Shown: piece after piece, positions 5,203 to 11,947 of the stretch
Layout of the letters: each line of letters begins with the position of its first letter
Position numbering within the stretch: position 1 is the stretch's first letter
DNA from: JBFLVN01 sp040758475
GTDB lineage: Bacteria; JAGRBM01
DNA length: 19,896 nt
Direction of reading: 5' to 3'
NCBI GenBank assembly: GCA_040758475.1
Contig: JBFLVN010000030.1
Span: forward strand, 1 to 19,896
Program-made: the position numbers and the translations under genes
The notes under the pieces: model-generated
Seen by the model: the letters and a program-made list of their open reading frames with translations, nothing else
Told to the model about the DNA's origin: nothing
The model's database searches: none

Positions 5203-6074
5203 ATGAAGCCAAGCCCTTAAAGCCCGTGACCCTGCCGGAAAGCATCCGCAGGAAAAACGACAACGTAATCGAATTCGACCCCGAGAAATGGCTGGAGGAA
5301 CGAAAGGGGAAGATGGCGCCCGCCCAGGATTTCATCGACAAACGGATGAAGCAATGCGCTTCGTGCGACGTGGCCCATCCCGCGTGCCTCGTGGATCAGG
5401 CGAATCAGACCGCGGGACTCCGGATCGAGATCTTGGGACAGGGGCACGAAATCCGGAATTGCGAGAAGTGGACCACGTACCGGAAAGCGCTGGCATCCGC
5501 CTTGCCCCAGATGTTCATCGGGGCGACCTTCGATAGCTACCGGCCGGCGGACGGCGAGGAGTTCACCCAGCGGGCGGCCCTCTCCGCCGCGCGGCGGTTC
5601 GTGGGGCTTTCGACCCAGCCCCCTCCCCTTCCCGGGCTTCTTCTCTCGGGGAACCCCGGATCCGGGAAGACTCATTTGGCTTGCGCGGTCCTGAACTGGG
5701 AAAACGAGCACGGCGGCCGGGGTTACTTCGCCAACGTCCCCCGGCTTCTCTCGGACCTCCGGCGCACCTTCGGGCGCGGCAAGGAAGGCTCCTCGGAATT
5801 CGACCGGATCATGGAACGGCTGGAGACGGCGCCACTCCTCATCCTGGATGACTTCGGCCGCCACAACCCCACCAACTTCGGCTCGGACCAGCTCTACCTG
5901 ATCGTGGACGACCGGTGGACGAAGAAGCGCCGCACGGTCGTCACGAGCAACTTCGGGCCGGAGGAACTCCTGAAAAAATTCAAGGACGACGACGACGGGG
6001 AAGCCATCGTCTCGCGGCTCCTGGGCCTCTGCGAATTCGTTCCGGTCGTGGGACCGGACGGGAGGAGCGCCTAA
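5199..6074 (+). CDS. DnaC-type AAA+ helicase loader
   Basis: This 291-residue protein has Walker A GNPGSGKTH at 151-159, Walker B LLILDDFG at 213-220, a sensor-1 TSN at 249-251 and an arginine-finger-type SRL at 272-274, the pattern of the DnaC/IstB-like ATPases that load the replicative helicase at origins. The N-terminal part holds Cys53-x2-Cys56, Cys63 and Cys88, a likely zinc site as in several phage DnaC homologues. The ATG overlaps the initiator stop as ATGA, and together they form the initiation pair. IstB of transposons has the same fold, but no transposase is nearby. Length fits phage loaders, which run about 240-300 residues. Confidence 0.92.
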   Translation: MNEAKPLKPVTLPESIRRKNDNVIEFDPEKWLEERKGKMAPAQDFIDKRMKQCASCDVAHPACLVDQANQTAGLRIEILGQGHEIRNCEKWTTYRKALASALPQMFIGATFDSYRPADGEEFTQRAALSAARRFVGLSTQPPPLPGLLLSGNPGSGKTHLACAVLNWENEHGGRGYFANVPRLLSDLRRTFGRGKEGSSEFDRIMERLETAPLLILDDFGRHNPTNFGSDQLYLIVDDRWTKKRRTVVTSNFGPEELLKKFKDDDDGEAIVSRLLGLCEFVPVVGPDGRSA

Positions 6075-6370
6075 TGGCCGGATTCCTGGACAGCGCGATC
6101 TACGAACCCTGGCAAACCGGGCTCGTGTGCCCCTGCGGGGGGCGATTGCGGCCGGAACTCCGGTCCTACGGCTGGGTCCCGGCCTCCCCGCATGGCGGCG
6201 GTAATTGCCCATCGTGCGGCCGCCGTGTGCTTCAAATGAAGGCGGTCCAGATGCGGCTCGTCACAATCCGCGTCCAACTCTGGAAGTGGCTGCCGTTCTG
6301 GCGGACGGAGCGGATGTGGGAAGAGCGGCCGTTTAGCCAGGGCCGCATTTCGAAGGAGAAGCCATCGTGA
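6074..6370 (+). CDS. Small zinc-ribbon-like protein (98 aa)
   Basis: ATG 6074 shares one base with the stop of the loader gene (TAATG) and has GGAGGAG (6061-6067) seven bases upstream, so the start is secure. The product carries Cys19-x-Cys21 (CPCGG) and Cys45-x2-Cys48 (CPSCG), which could bind one zinc, followed by a basic, Trp-rich C-terminal half (VQLWKWLPFWRTERMW). The Trp-rich stretch is amphipathic and not long enough to be a clear membrane segment. The family is not recognised. Position after the loader suggests a part in replication or transcription, by inference only. Confidence 0.8.
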   Translation: MAGFLDSAIYEPWQTGLVCPCGGRLRPELRSYGWVPASPHGGGNCPSCGRRVLQMKAVQMRLVTIRVQLWKWLPFWRTERMWEERPFSQGRISKEKPS

Positions 6371-6723
6371 GCATCCGTGAAATCGCCCGGCAGACGGGAC
6401 TTACCCAATCCCAGGTGCGGCAAGCGATCGCCCAATCCCCTCGCCGTCGCCCCGTGGCTCTGACCAGTCCGGTGGAATTCGAGATGGCAAAACTCCGGGT
6501 GCAACAGGGACGGGTTTTGGAGACCCTCCAGAAAGCCTATCCAGTGGGTGCCGACGTGTGGGCTTGGAATGATTCCCGGAAACTCACGAGATTCCCAGGC
6601 GAGATCAAACAACATCTGAACGGGAATGCGCTGGGCTATCTCCTGATTACTAATCAGGAAACCGGTAAACGGCGCAAAGTGCATTACAAGAATATCCAGA
6701 ATGTAATCGGAGCCGCGCCTTGA
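6367..6723 (+). CDS. HTH-containing small protein (118 aa)
   Basis: GTG 6367 is in a GTGA overlap with the previous gene. Residues 1-22 (SIREIARQTGLTQSQVRQAI) have the form of a helix-turn-helix like those in resolvase or MerR/Xre N-termini. The remainder (25-118) is a mixed domain with VWAWNDSRKLTRFPGEIKQHLNGNALGYLLI and a basic C-terminus (GKRRKVHYKN). Base use is slightly AT-richer at the 3' end than in neighbours. A DNA-binding regulator is likely but its target is unknown. The stop overlaps a TTG start. Confidence 0.75.
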   Translation: MSIREIARQTGLTQSQVRQAIAQSPRRRPVALTSPVEFEMAKLRVQQGRVLETLQKAYPVGADVWAWNDSRKLTRFPGEIKQHLNGNALGYLLITNQETGKRRKVHYKNIQNVIGAAP

Positions 6724-7133
6724 ATAACAACCATGAAATCCCGACCTGGGCGGACCTGAGCGAAGGGGAGGAATTCGCCGCCGATTTTTACAAGCACGGC
6801 GGCTCCCAAGCCAGGCGGAAGGACCTCCTCGCCGTTCGAGTCGCCGGATTGCTCTGCCGGGCGCGGGCGCGATGGGCCTCTTACCGTCATCCGATTGCCA
6901 GCGGACAATCCAAGAAAGCCAGCGCGTTCGAAGCCGTGACCAACGTGGCCGTGGGTTACGGCGTGGGCGTCGTGAGCCAGTGGGTGCTTTTCCCGTTCTT
7001 CGGCGTCCAGATGTCGGCCCCGGCCCATATGGTCCTGGCCCTCTGGTTTACGGCCATTTCCCTGGCACGGTCCTACGTGCTCCGCCGGATCTTCAATCGC
7101 TTCACGGAAAGGCCGGTCCGATGCGCGAACTAG
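6720..7133 (+). CDS. DUF7220-like membrane protein
   Basis: TTG 6720 overlaps the previous stop as TTGA. Residues about 62-129 match the small phage membrane family annotated DUF7220: QSKKASAFEAVTNVAVGYGV, a first membrane segment around 75-95, the FPFFGVQ turn, a second segment around 103-118 and SYVLRRIFNRF at the end. The function of the family is unknown. Here the first 60 residues are an extra soluble, basic part (DLLAVRVAGLLCRARARWASYRHP) that most members I recall lack. The gene ends 13 bp inside the methyltransferase gene. Confidence 0.85.
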   Translation: MNNNHEIPTWADLSEGEEFAADFYKHGGSQARRKDLLAVRVAGLLCRARARWASYRHPIASGQSKKASAFEAVTNVAVGYGVGVVSQWVLFPFFGVQMSAPAHMVLALWFTAISLARSYVLRRIFNRFTERPVRCAN

Positions 7134-8599
7134 TAGTGGACAACTTCGCCGGCGGTGGCGGGGCGTCAACGGGGATCGAATGGGCCCTTGGGCGGCCGGT
7201 GGATTACGCGATCAACCACAGCGCGAAGGCCCTCCAGATGCACGCCATGAACCATCCCGAGACCCAACATATCCGCGAGGATGTTTTCAGGGTGGACCCT
7301 GCGAAGCTATGCGCGGGACGGCCCGTGGGCGTGGCGTGGTTCAGTCCCGACTGCCGGCATTTTTCCATCGCCAAAGGGGGGAAGCCCGTCTCCCGGAAGA
7401 TCCGGGGGCTCGCCTGGGTGGCCATCCGGTGGGCGAGGACGGTGAAGCCGCGAATCATCTTCCTGGAGAACGTCAAGGAATTTGAAGGCTGGGGGCCTCT
7501 TCTCAAAAACGGGAAGCCTAACAAAAAAAAGAAGGGACGGCATTTCCGGCGCTGGGTCCGGCTCCTTCGCCGCGAGGGGTATCAGGTCGAATGGAAGCGC
7601 CTCACGGCGGCGGATTACGGTGCGGCCACGTCCCGGCTGCGGCTCTTCGTGATCGCGCGGCGAGACGGGAAGCCGATCATTTGGCCCGAACCCACCCATG
7701 GCCCTGGGCGTGAGAAACCATGGCATACGGCGGCCGAGTGCATCGATTGGTCCTTGCCATGCCCGTCCATTTTCACCCGGAAGAAGCCGCTCGCTGAAAA
7801 CACTTTGAAACGGATTGCGCTTGGAATCCGGCGTTACGTGATCGAGGACCCGGACCCGTTCATCGTCACGAATACCTCCGGCCATGCGCCGTCATTCGTC
7901 CAACTCCCTCTCGCCACCGTGACGACCGGCAATCACCACTATCTCGTGGCGCCGCACGTCACCAAATTCCGCAAGGGGAGCGTGGGCCATTCCATGAAAG
8001 AGTCCATGCACACGATCACGGCCAATAGCTTCCAGAAGCGGCCCGGCGGGGCTCCCCCGGCGGGGATCGTTGCGGCCTACCTCTCGAAGGAATTCGGCGG
8101 ACCCAACGGAAACATGGCGATCGGCCAGAAGGCCACGGAGCCAGCGCCCACCGTCACCGGCAAGGACCACACGCGAGTCGTGGCGGCTTTCCTGATGAAG
8201 TACTACGGAACCAACATCGGAAAGAACCCGAAGAAACCGGCGCCCACGATCACGAGCCAGGGGCGGAAGCTGGCGAACGTCTACGCCTATCTGGTCAAGT
8301 ATTACAAGACCGGCATCGCAAAACCCCTCACTTTGCCGATGGATACGGGGACCAAGAAGCCCCGGTTCGGTCTCGTGATGGTGAAGGGGGAACCTCACGT
8401 GATCGTGGACATCGGGTTCCGGATGCTCACCCCCCGGGAGCTTTTCCGCGCCCAAGGCTTTCCCGATTCCTACAAGATCGAAGGATTCACCAACAGCGAT
8501 CAGATCTTCCTTTGCGGCAACGCCGTGCCGCCCCATTTCGCAAAGGCCCTCGTTGAAGCCAACTACGAGGAACCGGGCGAAGAGAGGATGGCGGCGTGA
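7121..8599 (+). CDS. C5-cytosine DNA methyltransferase (phage type)
   Basis: From ATG 7121 (GGAAAGG about nine bases upstream) the product is 492 residues. It shows AdoMet motif I VVDNFAGGGGASTGIE (5-20), motif IV WFSPDCRHFS with catalytic Cys78 (SPxC in place of the usual PPC), motif VI ENV (116-118), motif VIII SRLR (171-174, Ser replacing the usual Gln), motif IX LTPRE (436-440) and motif X GNAVP (466-470). Between about 276 and 420 there are four related units of 25-35 residues (for example AAYLSKEFGG, AAFLMKYYGT, YAYLVKYYKT followed by PAPTVT or PAPTIT) forming the target-recognition region. It should methylate cytosine C5 at a short site, probably to escape host restriction. No partner nuclease is seen, so it is an orphan enzyme. 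Confidence 0.93.
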   Translation: MRELVVDNFAGGGGASTGIEWALGRPVDYAINHSAKALQMHAMNHPETQHIREDVFRVDPAKLCAGRPVGVAWFSPDCRHFSIAKGGKPVSRKIRGLAWVAIRWARTVKPRIIFLENVKEFEGWGPLLKNGKPNKKKKGRHFRRWVRLLRREGYQVEWKRLTAADYGAATSRLRLFVIARRDGKPIIWPEPTHGPGREKPWHTAAECIDWSLPCPSIFTRKKPLAENTLKRIALGIRRYVIEDPDPFIVTNTSGHAPSFVQLPLATVTTGNHHYLVAPHVTKFRKGSVGHSMKESMHTITANSFQKRPGGAPPAGIVAAYLSKEFGGPNGNMAIGQKATEPAPTVTGKDHTRVVAAFLMKYYGTNIGKNPKKPAPTITSQGRKLANVYAYLVKYYKTGIAKPLTLPMDTGTKKPRFGLVMVKGEPHVIVDIGFRMLTPRELFRAQGFPDSYKIEGFTNSDQIFLCGNAVPPHFAKALVEANYEEPGEERMAA

Positions 8600-8626
8600 T
8601 GCTATCCGCTGAACTTCTCCAGAGGA

Positions 8627-8782
8627 TTGAAGAAGCTGCTGACCAAGGAACAATCCCGGGCGCTCACGGAAGAGTATTTCCGGATCGTGGGGGAAGAGCC
8701 CTTCGGCCCTTTCGAGGACGAAATGCGGCGGATGCTGGCCGCCGCGAAGATCATCCGGAGCGCGGGAGGGGAACTCTCGTGA
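8627..8782 (+). CDS. Small hypothetical protein (51 aa), start uncertain, possible frameshift
   Basis: The frame ends at TGA 8780-8782, which overlaps the next GTG start as GTGA. From TTG 8627 it encodes a helical peptide (KKLLTKEQSRALTEEYFRIV, then EDEMRRMLAAAKIIRSAGG). However, the good ribosome site (GAGAGGA near 8583-8588) points to GTG 8596/ATG 8599 in another frame, which starts MLSAELLQRIEEAA and then loses protein character. Loss of one base near 8626 would join MLSAELLQR to LKKLLTKEQ into one smooth 60-residue helix protein. So either TTG 8627 is used or there is a one-base indel or frameshift here. No family is recognised. Confidence 0.55.
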   Translation: MKKLLTKEQSRALTEEYFRIVGEEPFGPFEDEMRRMLAAAKIIRSAGGELS

Positions 8783-8961
8783 GAAACCGCCACGAACGCC
8801 GTAAGGCAAAGGGTCAAGCAGCGCGGCCCCGGCTGAATTTCAGCCAGGGTTACGAAGCCAACCGGCGGGCCTTCATTCGGATGCTGGTAAATGCGGGATG
8901 GAAGCCCAAGGAAGCCGCCGAAGAGTACCGCCGGATTCAATCGGGGACATGCGAAGGATGA
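8779..8961 (+). CDS. Small basic hypothetical protein (60 aa)
   Basis: GTG 8779 is in a GTGA overlap with the previous gene, and the stop overlaps ATG 8958 as ATGA. The N-terminus is very basic (RNRHERRKAKGQAARPRL), followed by a helix pair (GYEANRRAFIRMLVNAGWKPKEAAEEYRRI). The basic end suggests nucleic-acid binding. A longer reading in the same frame from 8596 crosses the 8627 gene and is probably not used as such. No family is recognised. Confidence 0.65.
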   Translation: MRNRHERRKAKGQAARPRLNFSQGYEANRRAFIRMLVNAGWKPKEAAEEYRRIQSGTCEG

Positions 8962-9410
8962 GCAAGCGCCATCGAAAAGAACACCAGGCGCCCGAACCGG
9001 ACCGGGTGACGATCCACATGGAAGAGCGGCGGGACTATGGCAGCCGCACGGCGGCCACGTTCGTCTCAACGAGCGTCCGCCCGGGCGAGGACCTGGCCGG
9101 AGCCAGGGCGCGGGCGCGGGCGGAGGCCCTCGATGAAATGGAGAAATTCCAAGAATTCCTCCGGGGCGCGGGCAGGTCCGGGCGCGGGAGTTCCTCCCGG
9201 CGCGAAGGGGCCGACCTCCTGGATGCCTACCCGCCGGAACTCGAAGCGGGGGACGAAAAACGGGCCACGGACGGGCAGAAAACGCAGATCACCAAGGCCC
9301 TCAAGGACGCGGAGAAGAAACCGGCCGATGGCGTGATGCGGGATCTCCGGTTCAACCAGGCCGTGGATTGGCTCGAACAAATCCGGAAGAAAGGACCTCG
9401 CCGCCCATGA
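8958..9410 (+). CDS. Hypothetical charged 150-aa protein
   Basis: ATG 8958 is chosen over the in-frame ATG 8898 because it makes an ATGA overlap with the preceding gene. The protein is highly charged with an Ala/Arg-rich helix (AGARARARAEALDEMEKFQEFLRG), a Ser/Arg/Gly linker and a helical C-terminus (TQITKALKDAEKKPADGVM, FNQAVDWLEQIRKK). Low complexity makes family assignment impossible by eye. Its stop overlaps the next ATG. Confidence 0.7.
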   Translation: MSKRHRKEHQAPEPDRVTIHMEERRDYGSRTAATFVSTSVRPGEDLAGARARARAEALDEMEKFQEFLRGAGRSGRGSSSRREGADLLDAYPPELEAGDEKRATDGQKTQITKALKDAEKKPADGVMRDLRFNQAVDWLEQIRKKGPRRP

Positions 9411-9643
9411 GCCAGGAGAAACTTTGCTCCCGGTGCAAGAAGACCCCGGCGGCGCCCAAGCACCGCTGGTGCAACTTGTGCAAGACGAGCTGGAACCATG
9501 AACAACGGGTGCTCCGGCGCCACAAGAACAAATTGAACCGCATCCGGGCGGGCTCCTGGCTCCGCATAAACGTGCGCGAAATAAGGCAAAAACGGGAATG
9601 TTCCACGGGGAACAATGCGGTGAAGCAAGGTAAGGCGGCATGA
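9407..9643 (+). CDS. Small zinc-finger-like protein (78 aa)
   Basis: ATG 9407 overlaps the previous stop as ATGA. Cys7-x2-Cys10 (CSRC) and Cys22-x2-Cys25 (CNLC) with an 11-residue spacer form a typical four-Cys zinc site. The remaining part is basic (WNHEQRVLRRHKNKLNRIRAG), which suggests binding of nucleic acid. The 3' end is slightly AT-richer than the neighbours. No named family. It is one of several short Cys-rich proteins in this window. Confidence 0.75.
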   Translation: MSQEKLCSRCKKTPAAPKHRWCNLCKTSWNHEQRVLRRHKNKLNRIRAGSWLRINVREIRQKRECSTGNNAVKQGKAA

Positions 9644-9644
9644 C

Positions 9645-9875
9645 ATGAGCGGACTACTTCCCCACTACTGCCATGCTCGCGGCTGTCACCGCGAAGTCGC
9701 GCCGAAGCTCTTGATGTGCCGGTACCACTGGAAGCTCGTGCCGGGGAAACTCAAGAAGGACGTTTACCGGCACTACGTTCCGGGACAGGAAATCCGGAAA
9801 GACCCAACTCCCGCCTATCTGGAAGCGGCAGATGCGGCCATCAAGGCCGTTGCTAGGAAGGAAGGCCAAGCGTGA
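9645..9875 (+). CDS. Small conserved phage protein with a Cys/His zinc site (76 aa)
   Basis: Cys9, Cys14, Cys25 and His28 (CHARGC then MCRYHW) form a likely zinc site, followed by LVPGKLKKDVYRHYVPGQEI and PTPAYLEAADAAIKAV. I recall this pattern (a CxxHW step, a helix with VP, then PGQE and a terminal Ala-rich helix) from many short uncharacterised phage proteins. ATG 9645 starts one base after the previous stop. The stop overlaps the GTG of the methyltransferase gene. The function is unknown. Confidence 0.8.
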   Translation: MSGLLPHYCHARGCHREVAPKLLMCRYHWKLVPGKLKKDVYRHYVPGQEIRKDPTPAYLEAADAAIKAVARKEGQA

Positions 9876-11947
9876 GCATCGGCGGCCACCAGAGCGCCCG
9901 GATGGTGAGCGCCGATTGGCTCACGCCCCCGGAGATTCTCCGGGCGCTCGGGCCGTTCGACCTGGACCCGTGCTCGCCGGTCCTCCGCCCTTGGGACACG
10001 GCGAAAGAGCATTGCACGATCAGGGATGACGGCCTCTCGCGGAAGTGGGATGGCCGCGTGTGGCTCAATCCCCCCTACGGCTCCCAGATCAAACGATGGA
10101 TGGCCCGAATGGCGGAGCACGGAAACGGGATCGCCATGGTATTCGCGCGGACGGAAACGGCGTGGTTCTTCGAGTCCGTGTGGCCCTTCGCTTCGGCTGT
10201 CCTGTTCCTCCAGGGACGCCTTAACTTCCACCGCCTCACCGGGGAGCGCTCCGAAAGAAACGCCGGGGCACCAAGCGTCCTGATCTCCTACGACGCGGGG
10301 GGGGGCACCTTTGCTGAACGCCAAGGCCCTCGAAACCTGCGGCCTCGCAGGAAAGTTCCTGCTGGTCCAGAAGGCGGCGGGGAGGATGGCGGCTTGAACA
10401 CGGTCCGCATCTTCCAGGGGGACGTTCTGCGGGTGCTGGCTGGCATGCCGCGGGGGGAGTGCATGGTGTGTTGCACGTCGCCGCCGTACTGGGGACTCCG
10501 GGATTATGGCCACGAAGATCAACTGGGCCTGGAAGCCCGGCCCGATTGTTTCGGATGGGTCATGGGGAAGAACTGTGGCGAATGCTATGTGTGCCACATC
10601 CGGCAGGTCGCCGCGGGGGTTTGGCCGGTCCTCCGGGATGACGGGACGTTCTGGCTGAACCTCGGGGACTGCTACGCGAGCGCCCCCAGCGGAAGCATCG
10701 GGGCTACCACTCTTGAAGGTTCGAGGAACTCCCAGGACGAATTCCGAAAAGTTCGAAACAATGGATTCAACGCGCGTTGGCATGGAAAGACCTTCGAGAC
10801 GGACCATCAGTCGGCCGCCTCCCACTCCCGCGCCCAACGCCACACGGGATTGGCGGCGGCGCGGAACGATCGGCCGACGCCGAATGTTTCGAACGAAGCC
10901 GGTCCTCCCGGGGAAGCCTATCCGGAAGGATTCAAATACAAATCCGTCCCCGGGCTCAAGCCCAAGGACCTCGTAGGCATTCCTTTCTCCGTGGCCCTGG
11001 CCCTCCGGGCGGACGGCTGGTATTGGCGGGAAACGATCATCTGGCACAAGCAGAACGGGATGCCGGAGTCCGTCGAGGACCGGCCCACGATCTCCCATGA
11101 ATACATCCTCTTGCTCTCGAAGAACGACCGCTATTTCTACGACTCGGAAGGGGTGCGCCAGAAGGACAAAGGCACGGATCACAAGCGGAACGTGACAGAT
11201 CCGCCGGAGAGCAACGTCCCGAACGCCTCCTCCCATCAGGGAATCCGCACGGGAGACGGCCGGAACGGGACGGGGGCGAACCTCCGGAGCGTCTGGACGA
11301 TCAACACGAAACCCTTCACCTGGGAAATGTGCGGCTCGTGCAAGCGGGTCTATCCGAAGCGCGAATTCTCCCGCCTCCTCAAGACGCGGGAAGAAAAGCC
11401 CCGCCGCATCTGCGGGTGCGGGCGCCACGATGCTTGGCTCTCCCACTTCGCCACCTTCCCCCCGGAACTCGTTGAGATGGTACTCAAGGCGGGTACGCCG
11501 CGGCGGGGGTGCTGCGCGGACTGCGGGGCGCCTTACGAGCGGATCGTGGAAAAGGGCGAGCCGGACCTCGAATGGCAGAAACGATCGGGCGGCGATGGGG
11601 AAGGCCGTTACCACGGGAGCGCCACCAAGGATTACGAGGGGGCCGGGGTCCAGAACCCCAGCGACGTGAAGGCCCGAATCCTGGAAGGCCAGCGCCGGCG
11701 GATCACGGTGGGCTGGGAGAAAACTTGCGCGTGCGAAACCGTTGCCCGCAGCCCGGCCAAGGTCCTCGATATTTTCGGGGGCGCCATGACCACGGGGCTC
11801 CAGGCGGCCCGGATGGGAATGGACGCGGACCTGATCGAACTCAATCCCGACTACGTGACCCTGGGAAGCGAGCGGATCCGGCGGGAAACCGGCGGGCTCC
11901 TGACGAAGGTGAAGATCATCAAGAGCACGGAGGAAGTAGCGGCATGA
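9872..11947 (+). CDS. Fused adenine (Dam-type) and SPPY-class DNA methyltransferases, probably by a frameshift at a G9 run
   Basis: As written, one 691-residue frame starts at GTG 9872 (GTGA overlap). Residues 1-142 are a phage Dam-type N6-adenine methyltransferase: DWLTPPEILRALGPFDLDPC (15-34) and motif IV LNPPYG (65-70), then GRLNFHR. Residues 175-691 are a separate class of amino-methyltransferase with TSPPYWGLRDYG (about 202-213), two Cys-rich inserts (CGSC/CGCG and CCADC) and a late AdoMet motif VLDIFGGAMTTG (about 631-642) with ELNPDY. The link 143-174 (GGTFAERQGPRNLRPRRK) looks like out-of-frame sequence. With one G fewer in the run 10297-10305, the Dam part would continue for 30 residues (APLLNAKALE, then AGKFLLVQKAAGRMAA) to TGA 10395-10397, overlapping a TTG start at 10394 for the second enzyme. 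So two genes are probably intended: 9872-10397 (174 aa) and 10394-11947 (517 aa). Confidence 0.85.
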   Translation: MSIGGHQSARMVSADWLTPPEILRALGPFDLDPCSPVLRPWDTAKEHCTIRDDGLSRKWDGRVWLNPPYGSQIKRWMARMAEHGNGIAMVFARTETAWFFESVWPFASAVLFLQGRLNFHRLTGERSERNAGAPSVLISYDAGGGTFAERQGPRNLRPRRKVPAGPEGGGEDGGLNTVRIFQGDVLRVLAGMPRGECMVCCTSPPYWGLRDYGHEDQLGLEARPDCFGWVMGKNCGECYVCHIRQVAAGVWPVLRDDGTFWLNLGDCYASAPSGSIGATTLEGSRNSQDEFRKVRNNGFNARWHGKTFETDHQSAASHSRAQRHTGLAAARNDRPTPNVSNEAGPPGEAYPEGFKYKSVPGLKPKDLVGIPFSVALALRADGWYWRETIIWHKQNGMPESVEDRPTISHEYILLLSKNDRYFYDSEGVRQKDKGTDHKRNVTDPPESNVPNASSHQGIRTGDGRNGTGANLRSVWTINTKPFTWEMCGSCKRVYPKREFSRLLKTREEKPRRICGCGRHDAWLSHFATFPPELVEMVLKAGTPRRGCCADCGAPYERIVEKGEPDLEWQKRSGGDGEGRYHGSATKDYEGAGVQNPSDVKARILEGQRRRITVGWEKTCACETVARSPAKVLDIFGGAMTTGLQAARMGMDADLIELNPDYVTLGSERIRRETGGLLTKVKIIKSTEEVAA
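10297..10305 (+). other. G9 homopolymer at the Dam/second methyltransferase junction
   Basis: Nine consecutive G follow GAC-GC in the last part of the Dam domain. Nine keep the fused frame; eight restore the Dam C-terminus ending at 10397, and the second enzyme then starts from TTG 10394. It is either an assembly or sequencing slip or a true slippage site giving phase variation. Confidence 0.7.
10394..10397 (+). promoter_or_regulatory. TTGA start/stop overlap between the two methyltransferase genes
   Basis: TGA 10395-10397 ends the restored Dam frame and TTG 10394-10396 opens the second enzyme (NTVRIFQGDVLRVL). AGGCGGCGGGGAGGATGG upstream offers GGGAGG near 10379-10384 as ribosome site, about ten bases before the TTG. 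The same overlap style is used across the window, which supports two original genes. Confidence 0.6.

Noticed and set aside
6872..7120. Longer start for the C5 methyltransferase frame
   Set aside because: The extra residues overlap the DUF7220-like gene and look like shadow sequence; ATG 7121 starts directly before motif I.
8898..8957. Upstream ATG 8898 for the 8958 gene
   Set aside because: It would overlap the 8779 gene by 64 bp, and the ATGA overlap at 8958 fits the pattern of the neighbours.
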